A DNA stretch of 64,000 nt from Pseudomonas sp. B21-023 (lineage in GTDB: Bacteria > Pseudomonadota > Gammaproteobacteria > Pseudomonadales > Pseudomonadaceae). Numbering within the stretch: the stretch's first letter is position 1; each line of letters opens with the position of its first letter. The notes under the pieces were generated by a model. The model was given only the letters and a program-made list of their open reading frames with translations. It did not search any database and was not told the origin of the DNA. Shown one piece after another: positions 48,987-57,506 of this stretch. Made by a program: the position numbers and the translations under genes. The stretch is from NCBI RefSeq assembly GCF_024749165.1, contig NZ_CP087190.1, positions 1,820,001-1,884,000 on the forward strand, read 5' to 3'.

Positions 48987-51100
48987 CAGAATTCCAGCTC
49001 CGCGCTGACACTCAGGCGGTGGCGGCTGTCATAACGGTTCTGTTCGAGAGTGACCGGTTCGTCATCCAGGCGCTGCTGCCACAGCGCGGCCAGTTCCAGA
49101 TTGCTGCCCTGGATCTTGAAGCGCTTGGCCACGCGCAGGTCGACCCGCTCGTAGCGGTACCGGTTGAGGGCATCGTCGCCGTAATAGAAGAGGGCGCTGG
49201 ACCAGCCCTCACCCCAATCGCGCAGCCAGCCGGCCGAGCCGCTGTTGCGGGCACTCAGGCGGCGATCGGCCGAGTTGCTGGCCCAGGCGTCGACATAGGC
49301 ATAGGTCAGGCGCAGGCGGTCGCGCTGGGTGGCGCGCCAGTCGAACTGCGCCTCGCTGCCGCTGAAACGGGCTTTGTTGGCATTGCTGGCGATGAACTGG
49401 TTGTTCTTCAACGGCTCGCTGATCATGCCGGTGATTTCGTCGTAGAACAGTTTCACGTCGACATTCAGGTCGATGTCGCTGAAGGCGCCGTTGTAGCCGA
49501 GCTCTCGTGAACGCATGCGCTCCTGGTCGAGGTTGCCGGGGCCGCTGGTCTTGACGAAATACTCGCCGTTCTGCAAACCGTACAGGTTGGGCGAGAGGCC
49601 CTTGACCGTGTAGCTCCAGTTGACGTTGTTCTCGAACATGTCCGGCGAGCGAATGGCCTCGGAATACACCGCGCGCAGGCCGTGGCGAGGGGTGATCAGG
49701 TAGTTCACCGCCATGCGCGGGGTGAGCGAATTGCCCGACAATTGCGAATGTTCGTACATCGCGCCGCCCTGGACGATCCAGTGCTCGTCGGCGCGCCATT
49801 CGAGCTGGCCGAACAGGCGCCAGGTCTGGTCGTCGATGCTGCCGTTGAAGTAGGTCTGCGAATCGGCGCGGTCGTAGCGGTAGTTCATGCCGCTGACCAG
49901 GCGCAGGCTGTCGGTGAGGCTCAGGGTGTCCTGGATTTCCAGGTCATAGCGGGTTTCACGGGTGCTCTGGTCGACGTCGCCGCAGATCGTGTTGCTGCCA
50001 CCGCTGGCCCATTGGTTCTGCACCTGGCCCGTCAGCGAACCGAGCACGGGGTCGCTGGTGCTGGGCAGGTTGCCGGTGTACAGGTTGCGCGCGACCTTCT
50101 CGGCGAAGTTCGGGTCGAGCTGCCACAGGCGTGTCAGCTCGGGGCTGAAGGCAATTGCCGCATCGCAGGCGCGCCATACCTGCTGGCGGTCGAAGCGCTG
50201 CGCCGAACCCTGCACGTACAGGCTGTGCTCGGGGTTGAGGTCGAGGTTCCAGCGCACCGAGCCTGCGTAGTCCTTGGCGTTGACGTCGGCGTTGTCGCCG
50301 GCCCGGTAATTGCCGAACACTGGCTGGTAGGTATAAGGCCGCTGGTTGCTGCCTTCCTTGGCCGCCAGTTGCCATTCCAGCGTCTGGTTCGGCGCCAGGG
50401 TGTGGCTGGCACTGATGTTGATGCGGTTTAGCCGGCGGCTGTCGCGGTAGTCGCGGCCGAACTGGTCCTGGTCGAAGCCGTCGTCCTGCTGGCCGGAGAG
50501 CGACAGGCGCAGGTCACCGGTGTCCCAGCCGAAGCCTTGGCTGGCGTAGTAGTCGTTGATGCCATCCTGGCCGCGGGTCAGCTTGACCCGCGTGCCATGG
50601 CTGTCGGCCGGGTTGCGGGTGAGGATGTTGACCACCGCCATCAGTGCGTTGGCGCCGTAGCTGACGGTGTTCGGGCCGCGGAACACCTCGATGCGCTCGA
50701 TATCCTCGATGGCCACGGGGATGTCGCTCCAGTCCACCGTGGCCAGGCCGGCGCGGTACACCGAGCGGCCATCGATCAGCACCTGCATGCGCCGGGCGTC
50801 GCTGACGTTGCTGCCATGGTAGTTGACCGTCGGCTGGTTGCCGGCGCCGTAGCCGATCATCATGCCCGGCACCAGGCGCAGCAGCTCGGGGATGTCGCGG
50901 GCACCGCTGGCACGGATCAGCTCGTTGTCGAGCACGGTCATGCTGCCCGGAACCGCCGCCGGGGATTGTTTCAGGCGCGTGGCGGTCAGAACCTGCGGCA
51001 GGTCCTGGTTGTCGATGAACAGGTCATCGGCCACGGCCGGGCCGCCCAGCAGGGCAGTCAGCAACAGCAGGCGAGGGTACGGGGGCGTGCCAGGGAACAC
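48986..51100 (-). CDS. TonB-dependent outer membrane receptor
   Basis: 704 residues. A signal peptide (…ALLGGPAVA|DD) is followed by a plug domain (VLTATRLKQSPAAVPGSMTV through IERIEVFRGPNTVSYGANA) and a 22-strand β-barrel ending in phenylalanine (SVSAELEF), the outer-membrane assembly signal. A candidate TonB box lies near the mature N-terminus (DLPQVLTATR). The substrate is not evident; no siderophore or cobalamin genes are near. The start is GTG (51100) with weak AAGG upstream. It is first in a set with the binding-like protein and hybrid kinase, and divergent from gpsA. Confidence 0.9.
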   Translation of the reverse strand: MFPGTPPYPRLLLLTALLGGPAVADDLFIDNQDLPQVLTATRLKQSPAAVPGSMTVLDNELIRASGARDIPELLRLVPGMMIGYGAGNQPTVNYHGSNVSDARRMQVLIDGRSVYRAGLATVDWSDIPVAIEDIERIEVFRGPNTVSYGANALMAVVNILTRNPADSHGTRVKLTRGQDGINDYYASQGFGWDTGDLRLSLSGQQDDGFDQDQFGRDYRDSRRLNRINISASHTLAPNQTLEWQLAAKEGSNQRPYTYQPVFGNYRAGDNADVNAKDYAGSVRWNLDLNPEHSLYVQGSAQRFDRQQVWRACDAAIAFSPELTRLWQLDPNFAEKVARNLYTGNLPSTSDPVLGSLTGQVQNQWASGGSNTICGDVDQSTRETRYDLEIQDTLSLTDSLRLVSGMNYRYDRADSQTYFNGSIDDQTWRLFGQLEWRADEHWIVQGGAMYEHSQLSGNSLTPRMAVNYLITPRHGLRAVYSEAIRSPDMFENNVNWSYTVKGLSPNLYGLQNGEYFVKTSGPGNLDQERMRSRELGYNGAFSDIDLNVDVKLFYDEITGMISEPLKNNQFIASNANKARFSGSEAQFDWRATQRDRLRLTYAYVDAWASNSADRRLSARNSGSAGWLRDWGEGWSSALFYYGDDALNRYRYERVDLRVAKRFKIQGSNLELAALWQQRLDDEPVTLEQNRYDSRHRLSVSAELEF

Positions 51101-51233
51101 GAAACGGCCTTGTTTCAGAGATCAATCAGGCATGTTAACCGACCGTGCGGCTTTTGCCAGTGACCGCGACACCATGACAGGCCTGCCCTGCGAAAGGGCG
51201 GGTACTGCCACTGGCTCTGGCGCATGCGCGCCG

Positions 51234-51239
51234 TATAAT
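51234..51239 (+). promoter_or_regulatory. -10 box upstream of gpsA
   Basis: Perfect TATAAT 40 bp before the gpsA ATG. The -35 region is weak. It lies in the 179-bp gap shared with the divergent TonB-dependent receptor gene. Confidence 0.5.
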
Positions 51240-51279
51240 GCGCACGTCGCCACTTACTTTATTGGTTAACGGATTGGAT

Positions 51280-52305
51280 ATGACTGAACAGCAACCTGTT
51301 GCAGTTCTTGGAGGCGGCAGCTTCGGCACCGCCGTGGCGAACCTCTTGGCACAGAACGGCCATCCGGTACGGCAGTGGATGCGCGACCCGGCGCAAGCCG
51401 AGGCAATGCGTGTCGACCGCGAGAATCCGCGTTACCTCAAAGGCATCCGCCTGCATGATGGCGTCGAACCGGTCAACGACCTGCTCGCCACCCTGCAGGG
51501 CAGCGCGCTGATCTTCGTCGCCTTGCCCTCCAGCGCCTTGCGCAGCGTGCTGGCACCCCACGCCGAGCTGCTGCGCGGCAAGGGCCTGGTCAGCCTGACC
51601 AAGGGTATCGAGGCGAACACCTTCAAGCTGATGAGCCAGATCCTCGAAGAGATCGCCCCCCAGGCACGCATCGGCGTGCTGTCAGGCCCCAACCTGGCCC
51701 GCGAGATCGCCGAGCACGCGTTGACCGCCACCGTGGTCGCCAGCGAGGACGAAGCGCTGTGCCAGCAGGTGCAGGCCGTGCTGCATGGCCGCACGTTCCG
51801 TGTCTACGCCAGCAGCGATCGCTTCGGCGTCGAGCTGGGCGGCGCGTTGAAGAACGTCTACGCCATCATCGCCGGCATGGCCGTGGCCTTGGGGATGGGC
51901 GAGAACACCAAGAGCATGCTGATTACCCGGGCCCTGGCCGAGATGACCCGCTTCGCCGTGAGCCAGGGCGCCAACCCCATGACCTTCCTCGGCCTGGCCG
52001 GGGTTGGCGACCTGATCGTCACCTGTTCCTCGCCCAAGAGCCGCAACTACCAGGTTGGCCATGCGCTTGGCCAGGGCCTGAGCCTCGAGCAGGCGGTCAG
52101 CCGCCTGGGCGAGGTGGCCGAAGGCGTCAACACCCTCAAGGTGCTCAAGGCCAAGGCCCAGGAAGTGGGCGTGTACATGCCGCTGGTGGCGGGGCTGCAC
52201 GCGATCCTGTTCGAAGGCCGCACGCTCAACCAGGTGATCGAGCACCTGATGCGCGCCGAGCCCAAGACCGATGTCGATTTCATTTCCACCAGCGGTTTCA
52301 ACTGA
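51280..52305 (+). CDS. gpsA: Glycerol-3-phosphate dehydrogenase [NAD(P)+]
   Basis: 341-residue cytosolic enzyme reducing dihydroxyacetone phosphate to sn-glycerol 3-phosphate for phospholipid synthesis. NAD(P) loop GGGSFGTA near residue 10; substrate region [16 protein letters not shown] with the catalytic lysine; [19 protein letters not shown] 51280 is chosen over one 14 codons upstream that overlaps the -10 box. First gene of a likely operon with the DUF4389 gene and sixA. Confidence 0.97.
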   Translation: MTEQQPVAVLGGGSFGTAVANLLAQNGHPVRQWMRDPAQAEAMRVDRENPRYLKGIRLHDGVEPVNDLLATLQGSALIFVALPSSALRSVLAPHAELLRGKGLVSLTKGIEANTFKLMSQILEEIAPQARIGVLSGPNLAREIAEHALTATVVASEDEALCQQVQAVLHGRTFRVYASSDRFGVELGGALKNVYAIIAGMAVALGMGENTKSMLITRALAEMTRFAVSQGANPMTFLGLAGVGDLIVTCSSPKSRNYQVGHALGQGLSLEQAVSRLGEVAEGVNTLKVLKAKAQEVGVYMPLVAGLHAILFEGRTLNQVIEHLMRAEPKTDVDFISTSGFN

Positions 52306-52316
52306 GGGAGAAACGT

Positions 52317-52664
52317 ATGAACGATACCCCGGAGCGCGCCCAGCGCGAGTCGATCATCCTGCGCGTGCTGTGGATGCTGGTGTTCCTGGTGGCCTGGCAA
52401 CTGGCCGAGCTGCTGCTTGGCGGCCTGGTGCTGGTGCAACTGATCTACCGCCTGATCTACGGTGCGCCCAGCGCCAGCCTGATGAACTTCGGCGACAGCC
52501 TGAGCCAGTACCTGGCACAGATCGGCCGTTTCGGCACCTTCCACAGCGACCAGAAACCCTGGCCGTTCGCCGACTGGCCGACCCCGCGCACCCCGGAAGG
52601 CGAGGCGCCCCACGCCGTGGCCCCGGCGCCACACCCGGTGCGTGACGAGGAGCCCAAGCTGTGA
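52317..52664 (+). CDS. DUF4389 membrane protein
   Basis: 115 residues with one long or two short membrane helices (about 18-50, VLWMLVFLVAWQLAELLLGG) and a polar Pro-rich tail. Matches the DUF4389 family, function unknown. GGGAG precedes the ATG. Its TGA overlaps the GTG of sixA (GTGA), so the two are translationally coupled. Confidence 0.83.
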   Translation: MNDTPERAQRESIILRVLWMLVFLVAWQLAELLLGGLVLVQLIYRLIYGAPSASLMNFGDSLSQYLAQIGRFGTFHSDQKPWPFADWPTPRTPEGEAPHAVAPAPHPVRDEEPKL

Positions 52665-53119
52665 AGCTGTGGGTGCTGCGCCACGGCGAGGCCGAGCCAC
52701 GGGCCAATAGCGACGCCGAGCGGCGCCTGACCGCCCACGGTCGCGAGCAGGTGCTGCGCAGCGCCGCGCACCTGTTGGGCCAGCCGTTGCAGGCAATCAT
52801 CGCCAGCCCCTACGTGCGCGCCCAGCAGACCGCCGCCCTGGTGCACGGCGCCCTCGGTTTTTCTGAACCAGTGCGTACCGTGCCGTGGCTGACGCCAGAG
52901 AGCGACGTGCACCAGGTGATCGGCGAGATCGAGCGCCTGGGGCTCGAGCAGGTCTTGCTGGTCAGCCACCAACCCCTGGTGGGCAACCTGGTTGGTCAGC
53001 TTGAGCACGGCCATGGCCAGCAACCTGCACCGTTGAGCACGGCCAGCCTGGCCGAGCTGGAGGGCGACTGGCCACTGGCCGGCCTGATGACCCTGCGCAG
53101 CCTCAACCACGCTGGCTGA
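52661..53119 (+). CDS. sixA: Phosphohistidine phosphatase SixA
   Basis: 152-residue histidine phosphatase of the RHG/phosphoglycerate-mutase fold: LRHGEAEP with the nucleophile H8, and a second histidine in VSHQPLVGNL. In E. coli SixA removes phosphate from phosphohistidine proteins such as ArcB and the nitrogen PTS protein NPr. GTG start overlapping the DUF4389 stop. A perfect 11-bp hairpin follows (53125-53150). Confidence 0.9.
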   Translation: MKLWVLRHGEAEPRANSDAERRLTAHGREQVLRSAAHLLGQPLQAIIASPYVRAQQTAALVHGALGFSEPVRTVPWLTPESDVHQVIGEIERLGLEQVLLVSHQPLVGNLVGQLEHGHGQQPAPLSTASLAELEGDWPLAGLMTLRSLNHAG

Positions 53120-53124
53120 CACCT

Positions 53125-53150
53125 GGCAACTGGCATTTATGCCAGTTGCC
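53125..53150 (+). terminator. Hairpin after sixA (terminator-like, no T-run)
   Basis: Perfect 11-bp stem ggcaactggca/tgccagttgcc with loop ttta, starting six bases after the sixA stop. No T-run follows, so it may be a transcript-end stabiliser or a Rho-dependent end. Confidence 0.45.
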
Positions 53151-53215
53151 GTTCGGGTGGTGCGGGCCTTAGCGTGGCGGCGTGCATGATCGCAACGCCG
53201 CGCAAGGAATCATGG

Positions 53216-53554
53216 ATGAGCAGGCAACGCCTGGAGCTGGTGCGCTCCGTCAATCCCCAGAGCGTGATCGACAAGCTGGACAGCCCCGCTGCGCTGGACT
53301 TCGCCGAGTACTGCCTGTTGCGCGACTGTGCCGATGCCAAGCTTGACCAGCTGCTGCGCCGCTTCGAAGGCCAGTACGAGCTCGAGCAACTGCGCCAGTC
53401 CGGCATCCGCATGGCGCACCTGCTGCAATCCAGTTGCCTGGCGCTGCGCCGGCTGGTGGAAACCCAGCAGGACCGCCAGCTGGCCCGCGAAGCCCTCGAC
53501 TGGCAACTGGCCTACATGCGTGCCTGCCTGCACCGTTCGATGGCCAGCTTCTAG
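53216..53554 (+). CDS. Conserved small helical protein, function unknown
   Basis: 112 residues, predicted almost wholly α-helical and cytoplasmic (RRFEGQYELEQLRQSG, ALDWQLAYMRACLHRSM). I do not recognise a named family. ATG 53216 has AAGGAATC at suitable spacing; codon use matches its neighbours. It lies between sixA and the hydrolase pair, with 103 bp to the next gene. Confidence 0.65.
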   Translation: MSRQRLELVRSVNPQSVIDKLDSPAALDFAEYCLLRDCADAKLDQLLRRFEGQYELEQLRQSGIRMAHLLQSSCLALRRLVETQQDRQLAREALDWQLAYMRACLHRSMASF

Positions 53555-53657
53555 TCGTGATGACCTGATCGTCACTGGCGATGACCGTTCAGGACGTTGC
53601 CGCCAGCCGATCGCTTGCCGACAATGGGCCATCCATCCCCGTGCAGAGCAGGCGGCC

Positions 53658-54446
53658 ATGTCGCAGCAGATCTTCTTCGCCCACGCCAACGGCTTCCCTT
53701 CGGCCACCTACGGCAAGCTGTTTGCCGCGCTGGCGCCGGACTACCAGGTGCATCACCTGGACCAGCACGCCCACGATCCGCGCTTTCCGGTCAACGACAA
53801 CTGGCAGAGCCTGGTGGACGAGCTGCTGCATCACCTTGAGCAGCAGGATGCGCCGGTCTGGGGCGTCGGCCACTCCCTGGGCGGCGTGCTGCACCTGCAT
53901 GCGGCGCTGCGTTGCCCGGAGTTCTACCGCGGGGTGGTGATGCTCGATTCTCCGGTGCTGACCCGCGCCGACGAATGGCTGATCCAGGCCGCCAAGCGCC
54001 TGGGCTTCATCGACCGCATCACTCCGGCCGGGCGTACCCTGGGCCGGCGCGAGGCTTTTCCCGACCGCGACAGTGCCCGCCGTTACTTTACCGGCAAGAC
54101 CCTGTTCCGCCACTTCGACCCGGAGTGCCTTGAAGCCTACCTGGAGCATGGCCTGGCGCAGGACGAGGACGGTCTGCGCCTGCGCTTCGACCCGGCCACC
54201 GAAATCAGCATTTACCGCAGCATTCCGCATGTCAGCCCAGCCAGGCCTCGCCAGTTGCAGGTGCCCTTGGCGATGGTGCGTGGCGCCCAGAGCCGGGTGA
54301 TCCGCAAACACCACGCCCTGGCCGTGCGCGGCATGGCCATGGGCGAGTATCACAGCCTGCCGGGCGGGCACATGTTCCCGCTGGAGCGGCCCACCGACAC
54401 CGCCAGCCTGATCAAGGGCCTGTTCGAGCGCTGGAGCCAGGCATGA
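53658..54446 (+). CDS. α/β-hydrolase (first of pair)
   Basis: 262-residue α/β-hydrolase. HANGFPSATY is the oxyanion-side loop; GVGHSLGG holds the nucleophile serine; a C-terminal HMFPLERP histidine completes the triad. No signal peptide. Substrate unknown. The stop overlaps the next hydrolase start (ATGA), so the two are made together. Confidence 0.85.
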   Translation: MSQQIFFAHANGFPSATYGKLFAALAPDYQVHHLDQHAHDPRFPVNDNWQSLVDELLHHLEQQDAPVWGVGHSLGGVLHLHAALRCPEFYRGVVMLDSPVLTRADEWLIQAAKRLGFIDRITPAGRTLGRREAFPDRDSARRYFTGKTLFRHFDPECLEAYLEHGLAQDEDGLRLRFDPATEISIYRSIPHVSPARPRQLQVPLAMVRGAQSRVIRKHHALAVRGMAMGEYHSLPGGHMFPLERPTDTASLIKGLFERWSQA

Positions 54447-55297
54447 GCGCCCAGGTCGAGGAGATCCGCCTGACGCTGGGCCATATCGAACTGGCCGCAC
54501 ACCTGTTCGGCCCGGCCGACGGCCTGCCGGTGATCGCCCTGCATGGCTGGCTGGACAACGCCAACAGCTTCGCGCGCCTGGCGCCGCAGCTGCAGGGGCT
54601 GCGCATCGTCGCCCTGGACCTGGCCGGGCACGGCTATTCCGGGCATCGACCGGTCGGTGCCGGCTACGCCCTGGCCGACTATGCCCATGACGTGTTGCGG
54701 GTTGCCGAACAGCTCGGCTGGGAGCGCTTTGGCCTGCTCGGCCATTCGCTGGGCGCGATTATTTCGGTGCAACTAGCCGGGGCCTTGCCCGAACGAGTCA
54801 GCCATCTGGCATTGATCGACGGGGTGATCCCGCCAACGCTCAGCGAACAGGATGCCGCCGAGCGGCTGGGGCAGGCCTTGCAGGCGCAAATGCGCCTGGA
54901 GGGCAAGCGCAAGTCGGTGTACGCGACCCTGGAGGAGGGCGTCGAAGCGCGCATGAAGGGCATGGTCGCGGTCAGTCGCGAAGCCGCCGAGCTGCTGGCC
55001 CAGCGCGGCCTGATGCCGGTGCCCGGCGGCTACAGCTGGCGCAGCGACAGTCGCCTCACCTTGCCTTCGCCCATCCGGCTGAACCACGACCAGGCCATGG
55101 CCTTCGTCAAGCGTATCGCCTGCCCGGCCTGCCTGGTGGTGGCCGGCGACGGCATGCTGGCGCGCCACACGGATCTGCTGGAGCAGCTACCCTTCGAGCA
55201 GGTGATCCTGCCGGGCGGGCACCATCTGCACCTGAACGACGCCGAGGGCGCGGCCCTTGTCGCAGACTGTTTCAATCGCTTCTTTGGCATTCCTTGA
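54443..55297 (+). CDS. α/β-hydrolase (second of pair)
   Basis: 284-residue α/β-hydrolase. HGWLDNANSF is the oxyanion loop; LLGHSLGAI carries the nucleophile serine; GGHHLHLND holds the catalytic histidine. Cytoplasmic, substrate unknown. The start overlaps the preceding hydrolase by four bases. The two hydrolases differ in sequence, so they are not a recent duplication. Confidence 0.87.
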   Translation: MSAQVEEIRLTLGHIELAAHLFGPADGLPVIALHGWLDNANSFARLAPQLQGLRIVALDLAGHGYSGHRPVGAGYALADYAHDVLRVAEQLGWERFGLLGHSLGAIISVQLAGALPERVSHLALIDGVIPPTLSEQDAAERLGQALQAQMRLEGKRKSVYATLEEGVEARMKGMVAVSREAAELLAQRGLMPVPGGYSWRSDSRLTLPSPIRLNHDQAMAFVKRIACPACLVVAGDGMLARHTDLLEQLPFEQVILPGGHHLHLNDAEGAALVADCFNRFFGIP

Positions 55298-55346
55298 CTT
55301 GCACCGGACAAGTGTCGAGGCTTGGCGGGTTGAAAGGGAGACAACC

Positions 55347-55403
55347 ATGTACATGCCAGACATCCACGCACCTTGCCCCGCCACCTGCGAGGGCGGTCGA
55401 TGA
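55347..55403 (+). CDS. Candidate 18-residue ORF coupled to the DUF4892 gene
   Basis: ATG 55347 follows AAAGGGAG seven bases upstream, the best ribosome-binding site in the gap. The frame encodes MYMPDIHAPCPATCEGGR, with two cysteines, and stops at TGA overlapping the ATG of the DUF4892 gene (ATGA). It may act only to deliver ribosomes to that gene, whose own site is weaker, or be a real micropeptide. Confidence 0.45.
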   Translation: MYMPDIHAPCPATCEGGR

Positions 55404-56194
55404 GCGCACCTGTTTTCGTTCGCGGCGCCGTCGCCGCCTGCCTCGCCATCGCCAGCCCCTTGCTCTGGGCCGGCAGCCTGCCGGTACCGCCCGACGCCAA
55501 GGTGGTCGACCAACGCCCGGCAGTGGAGCAGGAGCGTGTCTACCCCATGGGTCCGCTGCGCAAGATCAGCGGCCGGCTACGGGTCGAGGACAAAGTCGAA
55601 AGTCGCGGCCAGGTGAGTTCCGTGACCTACGAGCTGCCGGTTGAGCGCAGCGCCCGCGAAGCCTTCACCAGTGCCCGTGAGGCGTTGCAGCAGGACGGTG
55701 GCTACCCGTTGTTCTGGTGCCAGGGCCGCGATTGCGGCGAGGCCAGCCTGTGGGCCAACGACGTGTTCGCCAACGCCCGCCTCAATGGTGGTGACGAACA
55801 GCAGGCATTCATCCTGTTGCGCCGCTCCGCCGAAGAAGCCGACACCCTGGTGGCGCTGTACAGCGTGACGCGCGGCAACCGCCGCGCCTACCTGCATGTC
55901 GAGGAGTTCGTCGCCGGCAACCCGCTGGGCGAGCTGCTGCCCACCGCCGCCACGGTGCTGCGCGAACTGCGCGACACCGGCAAGCTCGACTACCCTGACC
56001 TGGCCGAGCCCCAGGCCGCCTGGGCGACGCTGCTGGCCCGCAGCCTGAACCTCGACAGCACCCTGCGCGCCAGCCTCAGTGGCAAGGGCGCCGAAGCCTG
56101 GCGCGAGCAACTGGTCAAGGCCGGCGTGCGCAGCGCCCGGCTGGAGGTGGGCGATGCTCCGACCGAAGGCCTGCACCTGGAACTGATCCGTTGA
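55400..56194 (+). CDS. Exported DUF4892 protein
   Basis: 264 residues with a signal peptide (about 1-24, …SPLLWAGS). DUF4892 family, function unknown; a periplasmic or outer-membrane-associated location is likely. Features include YPMGPLRKISGRLRVEDKV near the N-terminus, a Cys pair in FWCQGRDCGEAS (likely disulfide) and a C-terminal OmpA-like β-α stretch. ATG 55400 overlaps the stop of the tiny ORF upstream. The next gene begins 12 bp later, so they are probably cotranscribed. Confidence 0.82.
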   Translation: MSAPVFVRGAVAACLAIASPLLWAGSLPVPPDAKVVDQRPAVEQERVYPMGPLRKISGRLRVEDKVESRGQVSSVTYELPVERSAREAFTSAREALQQDGGYPLFWCQGRDCGEASLWANDVFANARLNGGDEQQAFILLRRSAEEADTLVALYSVTRGNRRAYLHVEEFVAGNPLGELLPTAATVLRELRDTGKLDYPDLAEPQAAWATLLARSLNLDSTLRASLSGKGAEAWREQLVKAGVRSARLEVGDAPTEGLHLELIR

Positions 56195-56206
56195 GTGAGG
56201 GCCACC

Positions 56207-57259
56207 ATGGCCAACAATGACCGCCTGTTGATCCAGATCCTGCTGCTCACCTTGCTGGGCGCCGCGCTGTGGGTGATGGCGCCGTTCATCTCGGCGCTGC
56301 TGTGGGGCGCCATCCTGGCCTTCGCCAGCTGGCCGCTGATGCGCCTGTTGACCCGCGTGCTGGGCGGCCGGGAAACCCTTGCCGCGAGTCTGCTGACCAC
56401 GGTGTGGATCCTGCTGGTGGCCATGCCGCTGGTGTGGCTGGGTTTCAACCTGGCCGACCATGTGCGTGATGCCACCGCGTTCATTCGCGATGTGCAGGTC
56501 GATGGCCTGCCGGACGCGCCCGCCTGGGTGGCCGGTATCCCATTCGTGGGCGAGCGCCTGGTTGGCTGGTGGGAGTCCTTCGACCAGCAAGGGGCGGCCT
56601 TGCTGGCCTCGGCCAAGCCGTACCTTGGCCAGGTCGGCAACTGGTTGCTGGCCCGCAGCGCGCAGATCGGCGGTGGGGTGCTCGAGCTGACCCTGAGCCT
56701 GGTGTTCGTGTTCTTCTTCTACCGCGACGGGCCACGCCTGGCGGCGTTCGTGCACCGCCTGCTGCAACGGCTGGTGGGCGAGCGCGCCGAGTACTACGTC
56801 GACCTGGTCGCCGGCACCGTGCAGCGGGTGGTCAATGGTGTGATCGGTACTGCGGCGGCTCAGGCCCTGCTGGCGCTGATCGGCTTCCTGATCGCCGGCG
56901 TGCCGGGAGCCATTGTGCTGGGCCTGGTGACTTTCATGCTCAGCCTGATTCCCATGGGCCCACCACTGGTATGGATACCGGCCACCGCCTGGCTGGTCTG
57001 GAAGGGCGACTACGGCATGGCGGTGTTCCTGGGCATCTGGGGCACCTTCATCATCAGTGGCGTGGACAACGTGCTCAAGCCATACCTGATCAGCCGCGGC
57101 GGTAACCTGCCGCTGGTCATCGTGCTGCTCGGGGTGTTCGGTGGCCTGATCGCGTTCGGCTTCATCGGGCTGTTCATCGGGCCGACCTTGCTGGCAGTGG
57201 GGTACAGCCTGCTGCTGGACTGGAGCCGCAATACCGCGCAGCACACGCCGCAGCGTTGA
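56207..57259 (+). CDS. AI-2E family transporter (YdiK-like)
   Basis: 350-residue inner-membrane protein with about eight helices: two at the N-terminus (about 8-45), one near 60-82, then a cluster after residue 145. The family signature is visible in GVPGAIVLGLVTFMLSLIPM and GVDNVLKPYLISRGGNLP. AI-2E members are described as AI-2 exporters or, in some cases, Na+/H+ antiporters; sequence does not decide. ATG 56207 with GTGAGG upstream. Confidence 0.87.
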   Translation: MANNDRLLIQILLLTLLGAALWVMAPFISALLWGAILAFASWPLMRLLTRVLGGRETLAASLLTTVWILLVAMPLVWLGFNLADHVRDATAFIRDVQVDGLPDAPAWVAGIPFVGERLVGWWESFDQQGAALLASAKPYLGQVGNWLLARSAQIGGGVLELTLSLVFVFFFYRDGPRLAAFVHRLLQRLVGERAEYYVDLVAGTVQRVVNGVIGTAAAQALLALIGFLIAGVPGAIVLGLVTFMLSLIPMGPPLVWIPATAWLVWKGDYGMAVFLGIWGTFIISGVDNVLKPYLISRGGNLPLVIVLLGVFGGLIAFGFIGLFIGPTLLAVGYSLLLDWSRNTAQHTPQR

Positions 57260-57264
57260 TCTCC

Positions 57265-57285
57265 ATCGCGGGCTTGCCCCGCGAT
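57265..57285. repeat. Single REP-like hairpin
   Basis: atcgcgg/ccgcgat inverted repeat around a gcttgcc loop, five bases after the AI-2E gene stop. It resembles a lone REP of a different type (atcgcgggcttgcc…). It could also act as a transcript-end hairpin; there is no T-run. Confidence 0.5.
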
Positions 57286-57297
57286 ACATCAGCGATC

Positions 57298-57317
57298 TTT
57301 ACGCTTTCTTTATGTCC
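57298..57317 (+). promoter_or_regulatory. KdpE-box-like sequence upstream of kdpF
   Basis: TTTA-CG-CTTT-C-TTTA followed by tgtcc, which resembles the remembered E. coli KdpE site upstream of kdpFABC (TTTA-N2-CTTT-N-TTTA-type). The two TTTA blocks are 11 bp apart, one helical turn. It lies 91 bp before the kdpF ATG. The promoter boxes between are not clear. Confidence 0.5.
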
Positions 57318-57407
57318 TGACCCGACCCCCCATCTCGCCCCTTTACGCCCCTCCCTCGGACAATTTCCCCAAAGCGGCCTTCACGCCGCAACTAGGGGAG
57401 ATTGCAC

Positions 57408-57497
57408 ATGTACATGCTCGACGGGCTGTCACTGCTTCTGGCGGTGGCGTTGGCGGTTTACCTGCTGGTGGCGCTGCTGCGCGCCGATCGCGGCTAA
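57408..57497 (+). CDS. kdpF: KdpF small membrane peptide
   Basis: 29-residue hydrophobic peptide (MYMLDGLSLLLAVALAVYLL, then VALLRADRG), a single membrane helix that stabilises the KdpABC complex. AGGGGAG lies eight bases before the ATG. It starts the kdp operon and ends nine bases before kdpA. Confidence 0.92.
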   Translation: MYMLDGLSLLLAVALAVYLLVALLRADRG

Positions 57498-57506
57498 GGG
57501 GCGACC

